Source: Saprospiraceae bacterium
Lineage (GTDB): Bacteria > Bacteroidota > Bacteroidia > Chitinophagales > Saprospiraceae
DNA: 6,450 nucleotides
Direction of reading: 5' to 3'
Assembly: GCA_947441325.1 (NCBI GenBank)
Contig: CANETR010000128.1
Location: forward strand, 1-6,450
The first letter of the stretch is position 1, and every line of letters starts with the position of its first letter. The notes under the pieces were generated by a model that was not told the origin of the DNA, ran no database searches, and saw only the letters and a program-made list of their open reading frames with translations. Below, in pieces: positions 1 to 6,450 of the stretch. The translations under genes were made by a program, and so were the position numbers.

Positions 1-546
1 GCCGTGCTTTTCGAAAAGTATGCGGTATGCATTCAAAAGCGATGCATTATCAGAAATTCCTTTTAATATATCCAAATTTTCATCTTTAGACTTTCTGAGG
101 ATAAGGCTATGTGACGGAAAATGAACTTTATCTGCAAAGTCGATCAGTTGTCTGGTATTTTCGATTTCCCTCGCATTGAAATTTGTAACTGTACTGATTT
201 CTCTGACAATAATTTCAAGGTTATTCTTTCTATCAATAAAGATTAACAGTTCATCATCGGCTGTAGCAAAATAGACCGTTGGATGCGCCCCAAATGAGCC
301 TTCGCTGGCAAGTCCCAAATCACAGTTATACATTTCCATCGCCATGAGACATTTTTGACGAAGGGTGCTGATGGGATCCGATTTTCTTTCAATTTCACCA
401 CTGAAAGTACCAAGTAGATCTGTATCAAAATTATCCGGTACAAAACATTCCACGCCTAATGCTTCAGTTAAAATGGGCGCTATAACCCTTTCTTTTTGGT
501 GTTTTGTTGCGATAATCAGTTTTCTGTTTTTAAAAATATCTTGCAT
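1..546 (-). CDS. DUF6671-like protein, N-terminal 182 residues (3' end beyond window)
   Basis: This open frame reads from an ATG at 546 down to base 1 with no stop, so only the first 182 residues are present. An in-frame TGA at 556-558, four codons upstream, makes this ATG the first possible start. The protein begins MQDIFKNRKLIIATKH. Visible conserved-looking blocks are ATKHQKE (residues 13-19), FDTDLLGTFSGEIER (40-54) and ASEGSFGAHP (80-89), followed by an acidic hydrophobic stretch (ADDELLIFID, 96-105). From memory these match the DUF6671 family, whose function is unknown; the motif pattern is recognised by eye, not searched. There is no signal peptide or membrane segment, so it is probably cytoplasmic. 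It lies downstream of icmF on the same strand, but a strong terminator between them argues for its own promoter in 547-632. No function is proposed. Confidence 0.82.
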   Translation of the reverse strand, partial: MQDIFKNRKLIIATKHQKERVIAPILTEALGVECFVPDNFDTDLLGTFSGEIERKSDPISTLRQKCLMAMEMYNCDLGLASEGSFGAHPTVYFATADDELLIFIDRKNNLEIIVREISTVTNFNAREIENTRQLIDFADKVHFPSHSLILRKSKDENLDILKGISDNASLLNAYRILFEKHG

Positions 547-632
547 AGCCCGAGATCAATCTTTTTTTTGATTAGCTTTAATAACAATTGAATTTTGAAG
601 TAGTTAAATGCTTTTAGCCAAATTCAGACTAT

Positions 633-654
633 AAAAAAGGCAGCCTTAGCTGCC
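633..654 (-). terminator. Intrinsic terminator of icmF
   Basis: Read on the minus strand, GGCAGC-TAAG-GCTGCC forms a perfect 6-bp GC-rich stem with a 4-nt loop (654 to 639), followed at once by six T (638-633). It lies about 40 nt after the icmF stop at 695-697. On the plus strand the hairpin is followed by a poor T-run (CTTCATTATTTT), so it acts mainly on minus-strand transcripts. It separates icmF from the DUF6671-like gene. Confidence 0.85.
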
Positions 655-694
655 CTTCATTATTTTAAAAATTTCCAAATCTTCAAATCGGTAA

Positions 695-3600
695 TTACAT
701 ATTGCGTCTGTATTGTCCCCCTACTTCATAAAGCGCATTGGTAATCTGTCCTAAAGAACAGCTCTTTACCGCCTCTACCAAACTTTCGAAAAGATTGCCG
801 TTGCGAATAGCTGTTATTTGTAATTGACGCAATGCCTGAGCCGATTTTTCAACATCAGTTTTGTGCAGATTTTGCAAGGTGCCAATCTGAGCTTCTTTTT
901 CCTCGGTAGTTGCACGAATAACCTCTGCGGGGATGATAGTAGGCGAACCATCTTTGGAGAGGAACATATTAACACCTACAATCGGAAACTCGCCTGTGTG
1001 CTTCTGCATCTCGTAGTAGAGCGATTCCTCCTGAATTTTTCCGCGCTGATACATGGTTTCCATGGCGCCTAAAACACCGCCGCGTTCTGTAATGCGGTCG
1101 AATTCCAACATAACAGCTTCTTCAACCAGGTCGGTCAGTTCTTCAATGATGAAAGCACCCTGCAGGGGATTTTCATTTTTAGACAATCCCAACTCATGAT
1201 TGATAATTAATTGTATCGCCATGGCGCGGCGTACCGATTCTTCGGTCGGTGTAGTGATAGCCTCATCATATGCATTGGTATGCAATGAATTACAATTGTC
1301 ATAAATGGCATAAAGCGCCTGCAATGTAGTGCGAATGTCATTGAAAGCAATTTCCTGCGCATGCAGCGAACGGCCCGAGGTCTGAATATGGTATTTCAAC
1401 ATCTGCGAACGCTCGTTGGCATTATATTTCTCGCGCATGGCCTTGGCCCAGATACGGCGCGCAACTCGACCGATGACCGCATATTCAGGATCGACCCCAT
1501 TCGAGAAGAAGAAGGATAAATTCGGTGCAAAATCATTGATGTCCATCCCTCTCGAGAGGTAATACTCCACAAAGGTGAATCCATTTGCCAGGGTAAAAGC
1601 CAATTGCGAAATGGGATTGGCACCAGCTTCGGCAATGTGGTAGCCCGAAATTGAAACGGAGTAGAAGTTTCTAACTTTCTGATCGATGAAATACTGTTGC
1701 ACATCGCCCATCACACGCAATGAGAATTCAGTGGAGAAAATACAGGTGTTCTGCGCCTGATCTTCTTTGAGAATGTCGGCCTGAACAGTACCGCGGACAG
1801 AGGCCAAAGCCTTGGCTTTCAATTGTGCATAGACATCGGCAGGCAATACCTCATCGCCGGTCAAGCCAAGGAGCATCAGACCCAAGCCATCATTTCCTTC
1901 AGGCAGTTCACCCAAGTATTTTGGACGCGGCTGGCCTTTTGAATCGTATTTTTCTTTGAGTTTGGCTTCTACCAAATGTTCCAGGCCATTTTCACGGATA
2001 TATTTTTCGCACTGCTGATCGGTTGCAGCATTCATAAAGAAGGCAGCCAAAGTCGCAGCAGGACCATTGATGGTCATCGAAACCGAAGTTTTAGGATCAC
2101 AAAGATCAAAACCTGAGTAGAGTTTTTTGGCATCGTCCAAACAGCAGATACTTACGCCTGAGTTGCCGATTTTACCATAAATATCGGGACGGTAATCGGG
2201 GTCTTCACCATAAAGCGTAACCGAGTCGAAAGCGGTGGAAAGGCGATGCGCAGGCATGCCCAATGACACATAGTGAAAACGGCGGTTGGTGCGCTCGGGA
2301 TTTCCCTCACCTGCAAACATACGAGTAGGATCTTCTCCAGTTCTTTTGAAAGGAAAAACACCCGCACTATATGGAAATTCTCCCGGGAAATTTTCCTGTC
2401 CCGACCAGCGGATGATATCACCCCAATTGCTGAATCGAGGAACGGCCACCTTTGGTATCTGCGTGTGCGAAAGCGATTCGGTATGTGTTTTTACGCGAAT
2501 TTCCTTGCCACGAACGCTGTAAACAAATTCCTCATTTTTATAATTCTGCACCTTTGCGCTCCAGCCTTTGAGCAGCTGTTGGTATTCGCCATGCAAAAAA
2601 CCGTATTTTTTATCATAAAGCTGTCTTAACTCCGCAGAGGCAGTACTTTTCTGCTCATCGAGCAAGGAGGCCGACAGATTGAGCGCCTCGAGTTCCGAAG
2701 CCAATTTTGCCTGCTGCTCTACATAATCGTTGTATCGGCGGATATTTTCGGTGATTTCGGAAAGGTAGCGCGTACGGGCAGGTGGAATGATGTAAATTTT
2801 TTCGCTCATTTCATCTGTCACCTCAAAAGAAGATTTCAGATTGGCGCCGGTTTTGGAAACAATTTTATCCATCACAGCACGGTAAAGGCTGTTCATGCCG
2901 GGATCGTTGAACTGCGATGCAATCGTTCCAAAAACAGGCAGGCTTTCATCCTCCTCTTCCCAAAGATTGTGGTTGCGCTTATATTGCTTGCGTACATCGC
3001 GCAGGGCATCGAGGGCACCACGTTTGTCGAATTTGTTCAGGGCAATAAGATCTGCAAAATCGAGCATATCAATTTTTTCCAACTGTGTAGCTGCTCCGTA
3101 TTCGGGCGTCATTACATAGAGTGAAACATCCGAAAGGTCGGTAATTGCCGTGTCGGACTGTCCAATGCCCGAAGTTTCGAGAATGATAAAATCATATCCG
3201 GCAGCTTTGAGGATGCTCACCGCATCGCCAATATATTTTGAAACGGAAAGATTTGACTGACGAGTAGCCAGCGAGCGCATATACACACGGCCATTGTTGA
3301 TGGCATTCATGCGGATACGGTCGCCAAGCAGGGCCCCGCCAGTTTTGCGTTTCGATGGATCGACTGAAACTACGGCGATACTTTTATCATTAAAATCGAT
3401 GATAAAGCGGCGCACCAATTCATCTACGAGCGATGATTTTCCGGCTCCGCCCGTTCCTGTAATTCCCAAAACAGGCGCTTTCGAAGCGGCAGCCATTTTC
3501 TCCAGTTCAGTCAACCAGGCATCCGATGCTTCTGGCTCATTCTCAACTGCTGAGATAAGGCGGGCAATGGCGTATTTATCTTTGTTTTTAAATTTTTCAA

Positions 3601-4060
3601 GTTCCGGGCCAATGTTTTGACCGGTGGGATAATCGCATTTTCCTAAAAGATCGTTGATCATGCCCTGCAGACCCATGGCGCGACCATCGTCTGGGGAATA
3701 AATGCGGCAGATACCATAGTCATGCAGTTCTTCAATCTCGGTAGGTAAGATAGTTCCACCACCACCGCCGAAGATTTTGATATGTCCGGCACCGCGCTCT
3801 TTGAGCAGGTCGAACATGTATTTGAAAAACTCGTTGTGCCCGCCCTGATAAGAGGTAATGGCAATGCCTTGCACATCTTCCTGAATGGCAGTTTCGACAA
3901 TTTCCTGTGCCGAGCGGTTGTGTCCCAGGTGAATAATTTCGGCACCTGAGCGCTGCATAATTCGGCGCATGATGTTGATAGCAGCATCGTGCCCGTCGAA
4001 GAGTGCAGCAGCTGTTACGATTCTTATTTTATTTTTGGCTGTGTAAGCTTGTGTTTCCAT
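695..4060 (-). CDS. icmF: Fused isobutyryl-CoA mutase/GTPase (IcmF)
   Basis: This is a 1121-residue adenosylcobalamin-dependent mutase that interconverts isobutyryl-CoA and n-butyryl-CoA; family members also convert isovaleryl-CoA and pivalyl-CoA. Domains in order: B12-binding Rossmann domain (about 10-140) with DGHDAA at 22-27, H24 being the expected lower cobalt ligand; MeaI/G3E-type GTPase (about 195-415) with P-loop GTGGAGKS (202-209), DPS plus [11 protein letters not shown] (234-251), ETSGIGQ (295-301) and NKFD (342-345); a linker; and the mutase barrel (about 540-1121) with [12 protein letters not shown] (803-814, conserved H808). F569 and Q770 align by eye with the Tyr and Arg that bind the methylmalonyl carboxylate in methylmalonyl-CoA mutase, which favours IcmF. 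The GTPase domain is known to act as a cofactor-loading chaperone. An in-frame TAA at 4064-4066 fixes the ATG at 4060. Length and motifs look intact. It is likely monocistronic and cytoplasmic, ending at the 633-654 terminator. Confidence 0.95.
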   Translation of the reverse strand: METQAYTAKNKIRIVTAAALFDGHDAAINIMRRIMQRSGAEIIHLGHNRSAQEIVETAIQEDVQGIAITSYQGGHNEFFKYMFDLLKERGAGHIKIFGGGGGTILPTEIEELHDYGICRIYSPDDGRAMGLQGMINDLLGKCDYPTGQNIGPELEKFKNKDKYAIARLISAVENEPEASDAWLTELEKMAAASKAPVLGITGTGGAGKSSLVDELVRRFIIDFNDKSIAVVSVDPSKRKTGGALLGDRIRMNAINNGRVYMRSLATRQSNLSVSKYIGDAVSILKAAGYDFIILETSGIGQSDTAITDLSDVSLYVMTPEYGAATQLEKIDMLDFADLIALNKFDKRGALDALRDVRKQYKRNHNLWEEEDESLPVFGTIASQFNDPGMNSLYRAVMDKIVSKTGANLKSSFEVTDEMSEKIYIIPPARTRYLSEITENIRRYNDYVEQQAKLASELEALNLSASLLDEQKSTASAELRQLYDKKYGFLHGEYQQLLKGWSAKVQNYKNEEFVYSVRGKEIRVKTHTESLSHTQIPKVAVPRFSNWGDIIRWSGQENFPGEFPYSAGVFPFKRTGEDPTRMFAGEGNPERTNRRFHYVSLGMPAHRLSTAFDSVTLYGEDPDYRPDIYGKIGNSGVSICCLDDAKKLYSGFDLCDPKTSVSMTINGPAATLAAFFMNAATDQQCEKYIRENGLEHLVEAKLKEKYDSKGQPRPKYLGELPEGNDGLGLMLLGLTGDEVLPADVYAQLKAKALASVRGTVQADILKEDQAQNTCIFSTEFSLRVMGDVQQYFIDQKVRNFYSVSISGYHIAEAGANPISQLAFTLANGFTFVEYYLSRGMDINDFAPNLSFFFSNGVDPEYAVIGRVARRIWAKAMREKYNANERSQMLKYHIQTSGRSLHAQEIAFNDIRTTLQALYAIYDNCNSLHTNAYDEAITTPTEESVRRAMAIQLIINHELGLSKNENPLQGAFIIEELTDLVEEAVMLEFDRITERGGVLGAMETMYQRGKIQEESLYYEMQKHTGEFPIVGVNMFLSKDGSPTIIPAEVIRATTEEKEAQIGTLQNLHKTDVEKSAQALRQLQITAIRNGNLFESLVEAVKSCSLGQITNALYEVGGQYRRNM

Positions 4061-4074
4061 AAGTTATAAAGTAG

Positions 4075-4102
4075 CAAGTATCAGGTATCAAGTATCAAGA
4101 TC
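4075..4102. repeat. Tandem 7-bp repeat just upstream of icmF
   Basis: Plus-strand units are CAAGTAT, CAGGTAT, CAAGTAT and a degenerate CAAGATC, in perfect 7-bp phase from 4075 to 4102. A 10-bp piece of the array, GTATCAAGAT (4092-4101), recurs exactly at 4141-4150. The array starts only 14 nt from the icmF start codon, so it lies in the untranslated leader or promoter. Copy number could vary by replication slippage, which would change spacing but not the reading frame. Confidence 0.8.
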
Positions 4103-4106
4103 CTAG

Positions 4107-4139
4107 CTTTGCGAGTTGTTTAAACGAAGTTCCGCGAAG
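4107..4139. repeat. Imperfect palindrome embedded in the heptamer array
   Basis: CTTTGCG (4107-4113) pairs with CGCGAAG (4133-4139), giving seven pairs including one G-T. Near the centre is the perfect 8-bp palindrome GTTTAAAC (4118-4125). The block is bounded on both sides by GTATCAAGAT (4092-4101 and 4141-4150), so it looks inserted into the heptamer repeat. It could be a small REP-like or miniature mobile repeat, or a leader hairpin of the icmF transcript. No copy elsewhere in this window was seen. Confidence 0.5.
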
Positions 4140-4251
4140 GGTATCAAGATTGTATATAATTGATTGTCAAACAAAATAATAATTATTTTTTGTTAGGAGT
4201 ATAAAAAACTATGCTCGCCTGTCTGACGAGACTGATAATCTTATTTATTTC

Positions 4252-4263
4252 GGGGTAAAAATA
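4252..4263 (-). promoter_or_regulatory. Weak candidate icmF promoter -7 element
   Basis: On the minus strand TATTTTTA (4263-4256) followed by CCCC (4255-4252) resembles the Bacteroidota -7 consensus TAnnTTTG, except for the last base. No well-spaced -33 TTTG is visible, the nearest TTG (4290-4288) being a few bases too far. If real, the icmF leader would be about 190 nt and would include the heptamers and the palindrome. Confidence 0.2.
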
Positions 4264-4275
4264 GTTAAAAACTAT
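4261..4275. repeat. 15-bp inverted repeat, possible operator
   Basis: ATAGTT-AAA-AACTAT is a perfect inverted repeat with 6-bp arms and a 3-nt spacer. Its right part, AAAAACTAT (4267-4275), also occurs at 4204-4212. Symmetric sites with a repeated half-site in a divergent promoter region are typical of repressor binding sites, but AT-rich sequence produces such patterns by chance. Confidence 0.3.
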
Positions 4276-4365
4276 AATTTTTAGTAACAATGTCAGGTCA
4301 TCTTAGTTGGATTACATGATTTAAATTTTGGATTTGCCTAAAATATTTTAATATGTGGGTGAATT

Positions 4366-4385
4366 ATCTGAACTTTACATCAGAT
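4366..4385. repeat. Spaced 6-bp inverted repeat upstream of the I42-like gene
   Basis: ATCTGA (4366-4371) and TCAGAT (4380-4385) are exact inverted repeats separated by 8 nt, ending 44 nt before the preferred ATG at 4430. This may be an operator or a small leader hairpin. If translation began at the GTG at 4355 it would instead lie within coding sequence. Confidence 0.3.
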
Positions 4386-4429
4386 TTAAAAAAAATTTAT
4401 TTAAGCCCTCGCAGGACAAAGACTTTTCC

Positions 4430-4759
4430 ATGTCAAAAACATTTGAATTAAAACCCGAAAATTCTGACATAAAAGTGAAGATTGGCGACAAATTGGGCTA
4501 TAGTTTCAGCGAACAAATGTCGGTAGGATATTGGGCGGAATTTGAAATTGAAGATGAAAATGTTGTAAGGCACAGCGGTACCGATACGGCTTACAACAGT
4601 CCCGAAAGAATGAATGAAGAAGGCATTTCCGGAGCAGATGCCGCAAGAACTACTTTCTTTTTCGAAGCTATTAATATTGGTACAAGCCTGCTTATTGTAC
4701 GCAACATTTTCCGTGGAGATATTGAAAGTGAATATAAATTTAGAATTAACGTATCATAA
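4430..4759 (+). CDS. Small protein resembling chagasin/I42-type protease inhibitors
   Basis: The protein is 109 residues from the ATG at 4430. Its layout resembles the I42 (chagasin) inhibitor fold: an N-terminal VKIGDKLGYSF strand (16-26), SVGYWAEFEI (31-40) where the family has its TTGYxW loop, GISGADAARTTFFFEA (65-80) where it has GxGG plus a strand, and IGTSLLIVRNIFRG (83-96) where it has the arginine loop. The match is by eye and the key loops are divergent, so inhibitor activity is uncertain. There is no signal peptide with either start, unlike many bacterial homologues, suggesting a cytoplasmic protein. A GTG at 4355 would add 25 residues with no family resemblance, so the ATG is preferred. 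The stop lies 9 nt before the TDO start in the same frame, so the two are probably co-transcribed. Confidence 0.7.
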   Translation: MSKTFELKPENSDIKVKIGDKLGYSFSEQMSVGYWAEFEIEDENVVRHSGTDTAYNSPERMNEEGISGADAARTTFFFEAINIGTSLLIVRNIFRGDIESEYKFRINVS

Positions 4760-4768
4760 AACATTATT

Positions 4769-5830
4769 ATGAAAAACTCATATACCGGCCGCGAACAATA
4801 CTATGGCGATTATCTTGCGCTGGATAAAATCCTGAATGCGCAATTTCCGGAATCGGATGCACAGGGTGTGGATGCACATGATGAGATGCTTTTTATCATT
4901 ATTCATCAGGCCTATGAACTCTGGTTCAAGCAAATTGCGCATGATATGGGCTCCATCATAGAGATTTTTAAGAATGATCAGATTGATGATAATTCCGAGT
5001 CGATGCAGGTAGTAACTCACCGTTTGGAACGCATTGTTGAAATCTGGAAACTCTGTGTGGCACAGGTAAAGGTGCTTGACACCATGACACCTATGGATTT
5101 TCTCGATTTCCGCGATCTGCTTACACCCGCCTCAGGTTTTCAGAGTTTTCAGTTCAGAATATTGGAGACTAAGCTTGGTCTGAAAATGGAACATCGCCAC
5201 GAGCAAAAATATTATCAGAAACAGCTTAGCGAGGAACATATCAAAGGCATAGATGAAGCGGAAAAAGAACCTTCTTTCTTTGAACTGCTCGATGCATGGC
5301 TGAGCCGTATGCCCTTTTGGGACGAAGCCAAATACTGGGCTGATTTTCAGGTTCCCGAAACTGCCAATAAAGAACTGCATCCATTTTGGGCAGCTTACCG
5401 CGATTATTATCATTCCGGTCTCAGAGGGCGCGAGATTGAAGAAATCAGCATGAAAGGCTTCGATGAGGTATTTTTTCAGGAGACTGATAGAAGTATGAGA
5501 TTGAGTCCTGAAGCTGCCCGTGCGGCACTTTTTATCAATCTTTATCGCGAGTTTCCACTGCTTCAGCAACCCTACCGTTTGTTGAGCCTGATTTTGGAAA
5601 TTGACGAACTGATGGCTACTTTCCGATACAAACACATTATTATGGTTCGCCGAATGATTGGAATGCGCTCGGGTACGGGTGGTTCCTCAGGAGCGGGTTA
5701 TCTGCAGGGCGCTATGGAAAAGCATCAGATTTTTGCAGAACTGGCTAGTTTGGCCACCTATTTTATGCCTAGACATAAATTGCCTAAATTGGGAGAAAGT
5801 CTTGCAAAAAGTCTTTCATTCCAACTTTAG
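4769..5830 (+). CDS. kynA: Tryptophan 2,3-dioxygenase
   Basis: This 353-residue heme enzyme oxidises L-tryptophan with O2 to N-formylkynurenine, the first step of the kynurenine pathway, in the cytoplasm. HDEMLFIIIHQAYELWFK (37-54) supplies the distal pocket F42 and H46; Y12, R115 (in DFRDLLTPASGFQSFQFR), heme-ligand H289 (in FRYKHIIMV) and T303 (in GTGGSSG, 302-308) align by eye with human TDO Y42, F72, H76, R144, H328 and T342. It is longer than proteobacterial TDOs of about 280-300 residues and resembles the animal form, including the LATYFMPRHKLPKL tail (327-341). The mid-region (140-250) is less conserved. An in-frame TAA at 4757-4759 rules out an upstream extension; no Shine-Dalgarno is visible. 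It is probably co-transcribed with the preceding small gene and ends at the 5853-5883 terminator. No kynureninase or formamidase gene is in the window. Confidence 0.95.
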   Translation: MKNSYTGREQYYGDYLALDKILNAQFPESDAQGVDAHDEMLFIIIHQAYELWFKQIAHDMGSIIEIFKNDQIDDNSESMQVVTHRLERIVEIWKLCVAQVKVLDTMTPMDFLDFRDLLTPASGFQSFQFRILETKLGLKMEHRHEQKYYQKQLSEEHIKGIDEAEKEPSFFELLDAWLSRMPFWDEAKYWADFQVPETANKELHPFWAAYRDYYHSGLRGREIEEISMKGFDEVFFQETDRSMRLSPEAARAALFINLYREFPLLQQPYRLLSLILEIDELMATFRYKHIIMVRRMIGMRSGTGGSSGAGYLQGAMEKHQIFAELASLATYFMPRHKLPKLGESLAKSLSFQL

Positions 5831-5834
5831 AATG

Positions 5835-5846
5835 TATAAATTTATA
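5835..5846. repeat. Perfect 12-bp AT palindrome after the TDO gene
   Basis: TATAAATTTATA lies 4 nt past the TDO stop codon and just before the terminator hairpin. It is perfectly self-complementary but entirely A/T, so it may be only compositional. Confidence 0.3.
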
Positions 5847-5852
5847 AGTAAC

Positions 5853-5883
5853 AAGCCCGGCCAAGTGTCGGGTTTTATTTTTT
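5853..5883 (+). terminator. Intrinsic terminator of the I42-like/TDO operon
   Basis: AAGCCCGGC (5853-5861) pairs with GTCGGGTTT (5867-5875) through nine pairs, two of them G-T, around the loop CAAGT. It is followed by a T-tract with one A (5873-5883). The opposite strand has no comparable T-run after the stem (it reads CTTGTTACTT), so the signal serves the plus strand. The TAA of the converging CIA30 gene (5877-5875) overlaps it. Confidence 0.8.
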
Positions 5884-6426
5884 ATAAAACTCTATATAAT
5901 CAATCTCCAAAGTAAAAGGGCCTTCTTTTTTGTCATTGGTGATGATGCCAATCTGACAAATATTTTTCAGGATGCCTTTATTGATTTTATTGCCGCTTTT
6001 GCGTCCGATGATTTCCTCGTGAAAATCGGAAAGGTTGAAATTCACCGTTTTCCAGTCGCTGGACTGTTCCGATTGAAATTCATATTTGTAATTGGGTTCC
6101 CACCAGTTGCGGCTATTGTCGAGCGTGAGCGCAAATTTCTGATTTTCGGATTTGAATTTTATCCTTAACGCATTATAGGCAGAGAGGTCGTATTTGCCAA
6201 AGCCTGAACGAAACGAGGCAAAACCCCCATTGTTATCGAATGAAATATTACCACTAAACAGAATTGAACTTTCTTTTTGTGCGAGCTTTGAAGTGCTCAC
6301 GCCACCCATTACATTATCGGTAATGGTGAACCAGGTTTTTACATTGCCTTTTTCATTTCCGAAATCGAATCTTAAGGTTTCATTGGTGCTAAACAACATC
6401 AGCAGCGAAATTATAATTGTATTCAT
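5875..6426 (-). CDS. CIA30 domain-containing protein
   Basis: The protein is 183 residues from the ATG at 6426. TDNVMGGVS (36-44) and FSGNISFDNNGGFASFRS (57-74) are the signature blocks of the CIA30 family (complex I intermediate-associated protein 30), a beta-sandwich related to carbohydrate-binding folds; FTLEIDYIEF (171-180) is the closing strand. Eukaryotic members assist complex I assembly, but the role of bacterial members is not established and I do not assign one. The N-terminus has a short hydrophobic run (IIISLLMLF, 4-12) without a basic residue, giving a weak case for a signal peptide. The frame stays open to the window edge at 6450, so a start further upstream cannot be excluded. 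It converges on the TDO gene with its stop inside that gene's terminator. Codons are A/T-rich like its surroundings. Confidence 0.85.
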   Translation of the reverse strand: MNTIIISLLMLFSTNETLRFDFGNEKGNVKTWFTITDNVMGGVSTSKLAQKESSILFSGNISFDNNGGFASFRSGFGKYDLSAYNALRIKFKSENQKFALTLDNSRNWWEPNYKYEFQSEQSSDWKTVNFNLSDFHEEIIGRKSGNKINKGILKNICQIGIITNDKKEGPFTLEIDYIEFYKK

Positions 6427-6450
6427 ATTATCTATTATATTCTCACATAA

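Larger units (their letters stand above)
4061..4429. promoter_or_regulatory. Divergent intergenic region between icmF and the I42-like/TDO pair
   Basis: About 370 nt without a convincing gene lies between two divergent transcription units, so promoters for both must be here or nearby. It is AT-rich with GC-richer islands at 4107-4139 and 4213-4232. It holds a tandem heptamer array (4075-4102), an imperfect palindrome (4107-4139), a hairpin-prone segment (4214-4232), a 15-bp inverted repeat (4261-4275) and a spaced 6-bp inverted repeat (4366-4385). I saw no B12-box sequence (GCCACTG) on the icmF side, so no cobalamin riboswitch is called. The longer GTG-started version of the I42-like gene would begin at 4355 inside this region. 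Confidence 0.7.

Noticed and set aside
2273..2629. Open frames on the plus strand opposite icmF
   Set aside because: They lie wholly inside a conserved coding sequence on the other strand and show no recognisable protein features.
4165..4170. TTGACA on the minus strand as a sigma70-type -35 box for icmF
   Set aside because: The nearest -10-like sequence (TACAAT) is only 10 nt away instead of about 17, and Bacteroidota promoters use different consensus elements.
4061..4260. Cobalamin riboswitch upstream of the B12-dependent icmF gene
   Set aside because: No B12-box (GCCACTG-like) sequence and no matching multi-stem layout on the minus strand; the only structures are short repeats.
4290..4319. 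Nine-codon ORF containing a Trp codon upstream of TDO, as an attenuation leader peptide
   Set aside because: It has a single Trp codon, lies far from the operon start and is followed by no terminator/antiterminator pair; expected by chance in this sequence.
4355..4429. GTG-started 25-residue extension of the I42-like protein
   Set aside because: The extra residues show no family resemblance, are encoded by A/T-run sequence and include an inverted repeat; the ATG at 4430 fits better.
5132..5635. 167-codon open frame on the minus strand opposite TDO
   Set aside because: It lies inside the TDO gene, whose plus-strand frame is conserved throughout; the antisense protein resembles nothing known to me.

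Overview
The window looks like chromosomal DNA from a member of the Bacteroidota. The evidence is the gene set (a fused B12-dependent acyl-CoA mutase with GTPase, an animal-like tryptophan 2,3-dioxygenase, a CIA30-domain protein and a DUF6671-type protein), AT-rich intergenic DNA, and start codons mostly without a Shine-Dalgarno sequence. There are no rRNA or tRNA genes, transposases, phage genes or CRISPR arrays. It reads as ordinary metabolic chromosome, and I do not see a convincing new multi-gene system.

Layout from left to right. Bases 1-546 (minus) hold the N-terminal 182 residues of a DUF6671-like protein whose 3' end lies outside the window. A strong intrinsic terminator at 633-654 (minus) separates it from the gene upstream on that strand, icmF. 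icmF (695-4060, minus, 1121 aa) is a complete fused mutase: B12-binding domain, MeaI/G3E-type GTPase domain, linker and mutase barrel. Its active-site residues fit isobutyryl-CoA rather than methylmalonyl-CoA. Bases 4061-4429 are a non-coding divergent regulatory region with a tandem heptamer repeat, an imperfect palindrome lodged in that repeat, and several short inverted repeats.

On the plus strand, a small gene (4430-4759, 109 aa) that resembles chagasin/I42 protease inhibitors sits 9 nt before, and in the same reading frame as, a tryptophan 2,3-dioxygenase (4769-5830, 353 aa) with its heme- and substrate-binding residues intact. The pair probably forms an operon ending at a terminator at 5853-5883. 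A CIA30-domain protein (5875-6426, minus) converges on it, with its stop codon inside that terminator's T-tract.

How they fit together: IcmF links branched-chain acyl-CoAs (isobutyryl-CoA from valine, possibly isovaleryl-CoA from leucine) to linear butyryl-CoA, and TDO opens the indole ring of tryptophan using O2. Both are amino-acid catabolic steps, so the divergent region could coordinate them, but that is inference. TDO implies at least some aerobic life. No other kynurenine-pathway, acyl-CoA or cobalamin genes are present.
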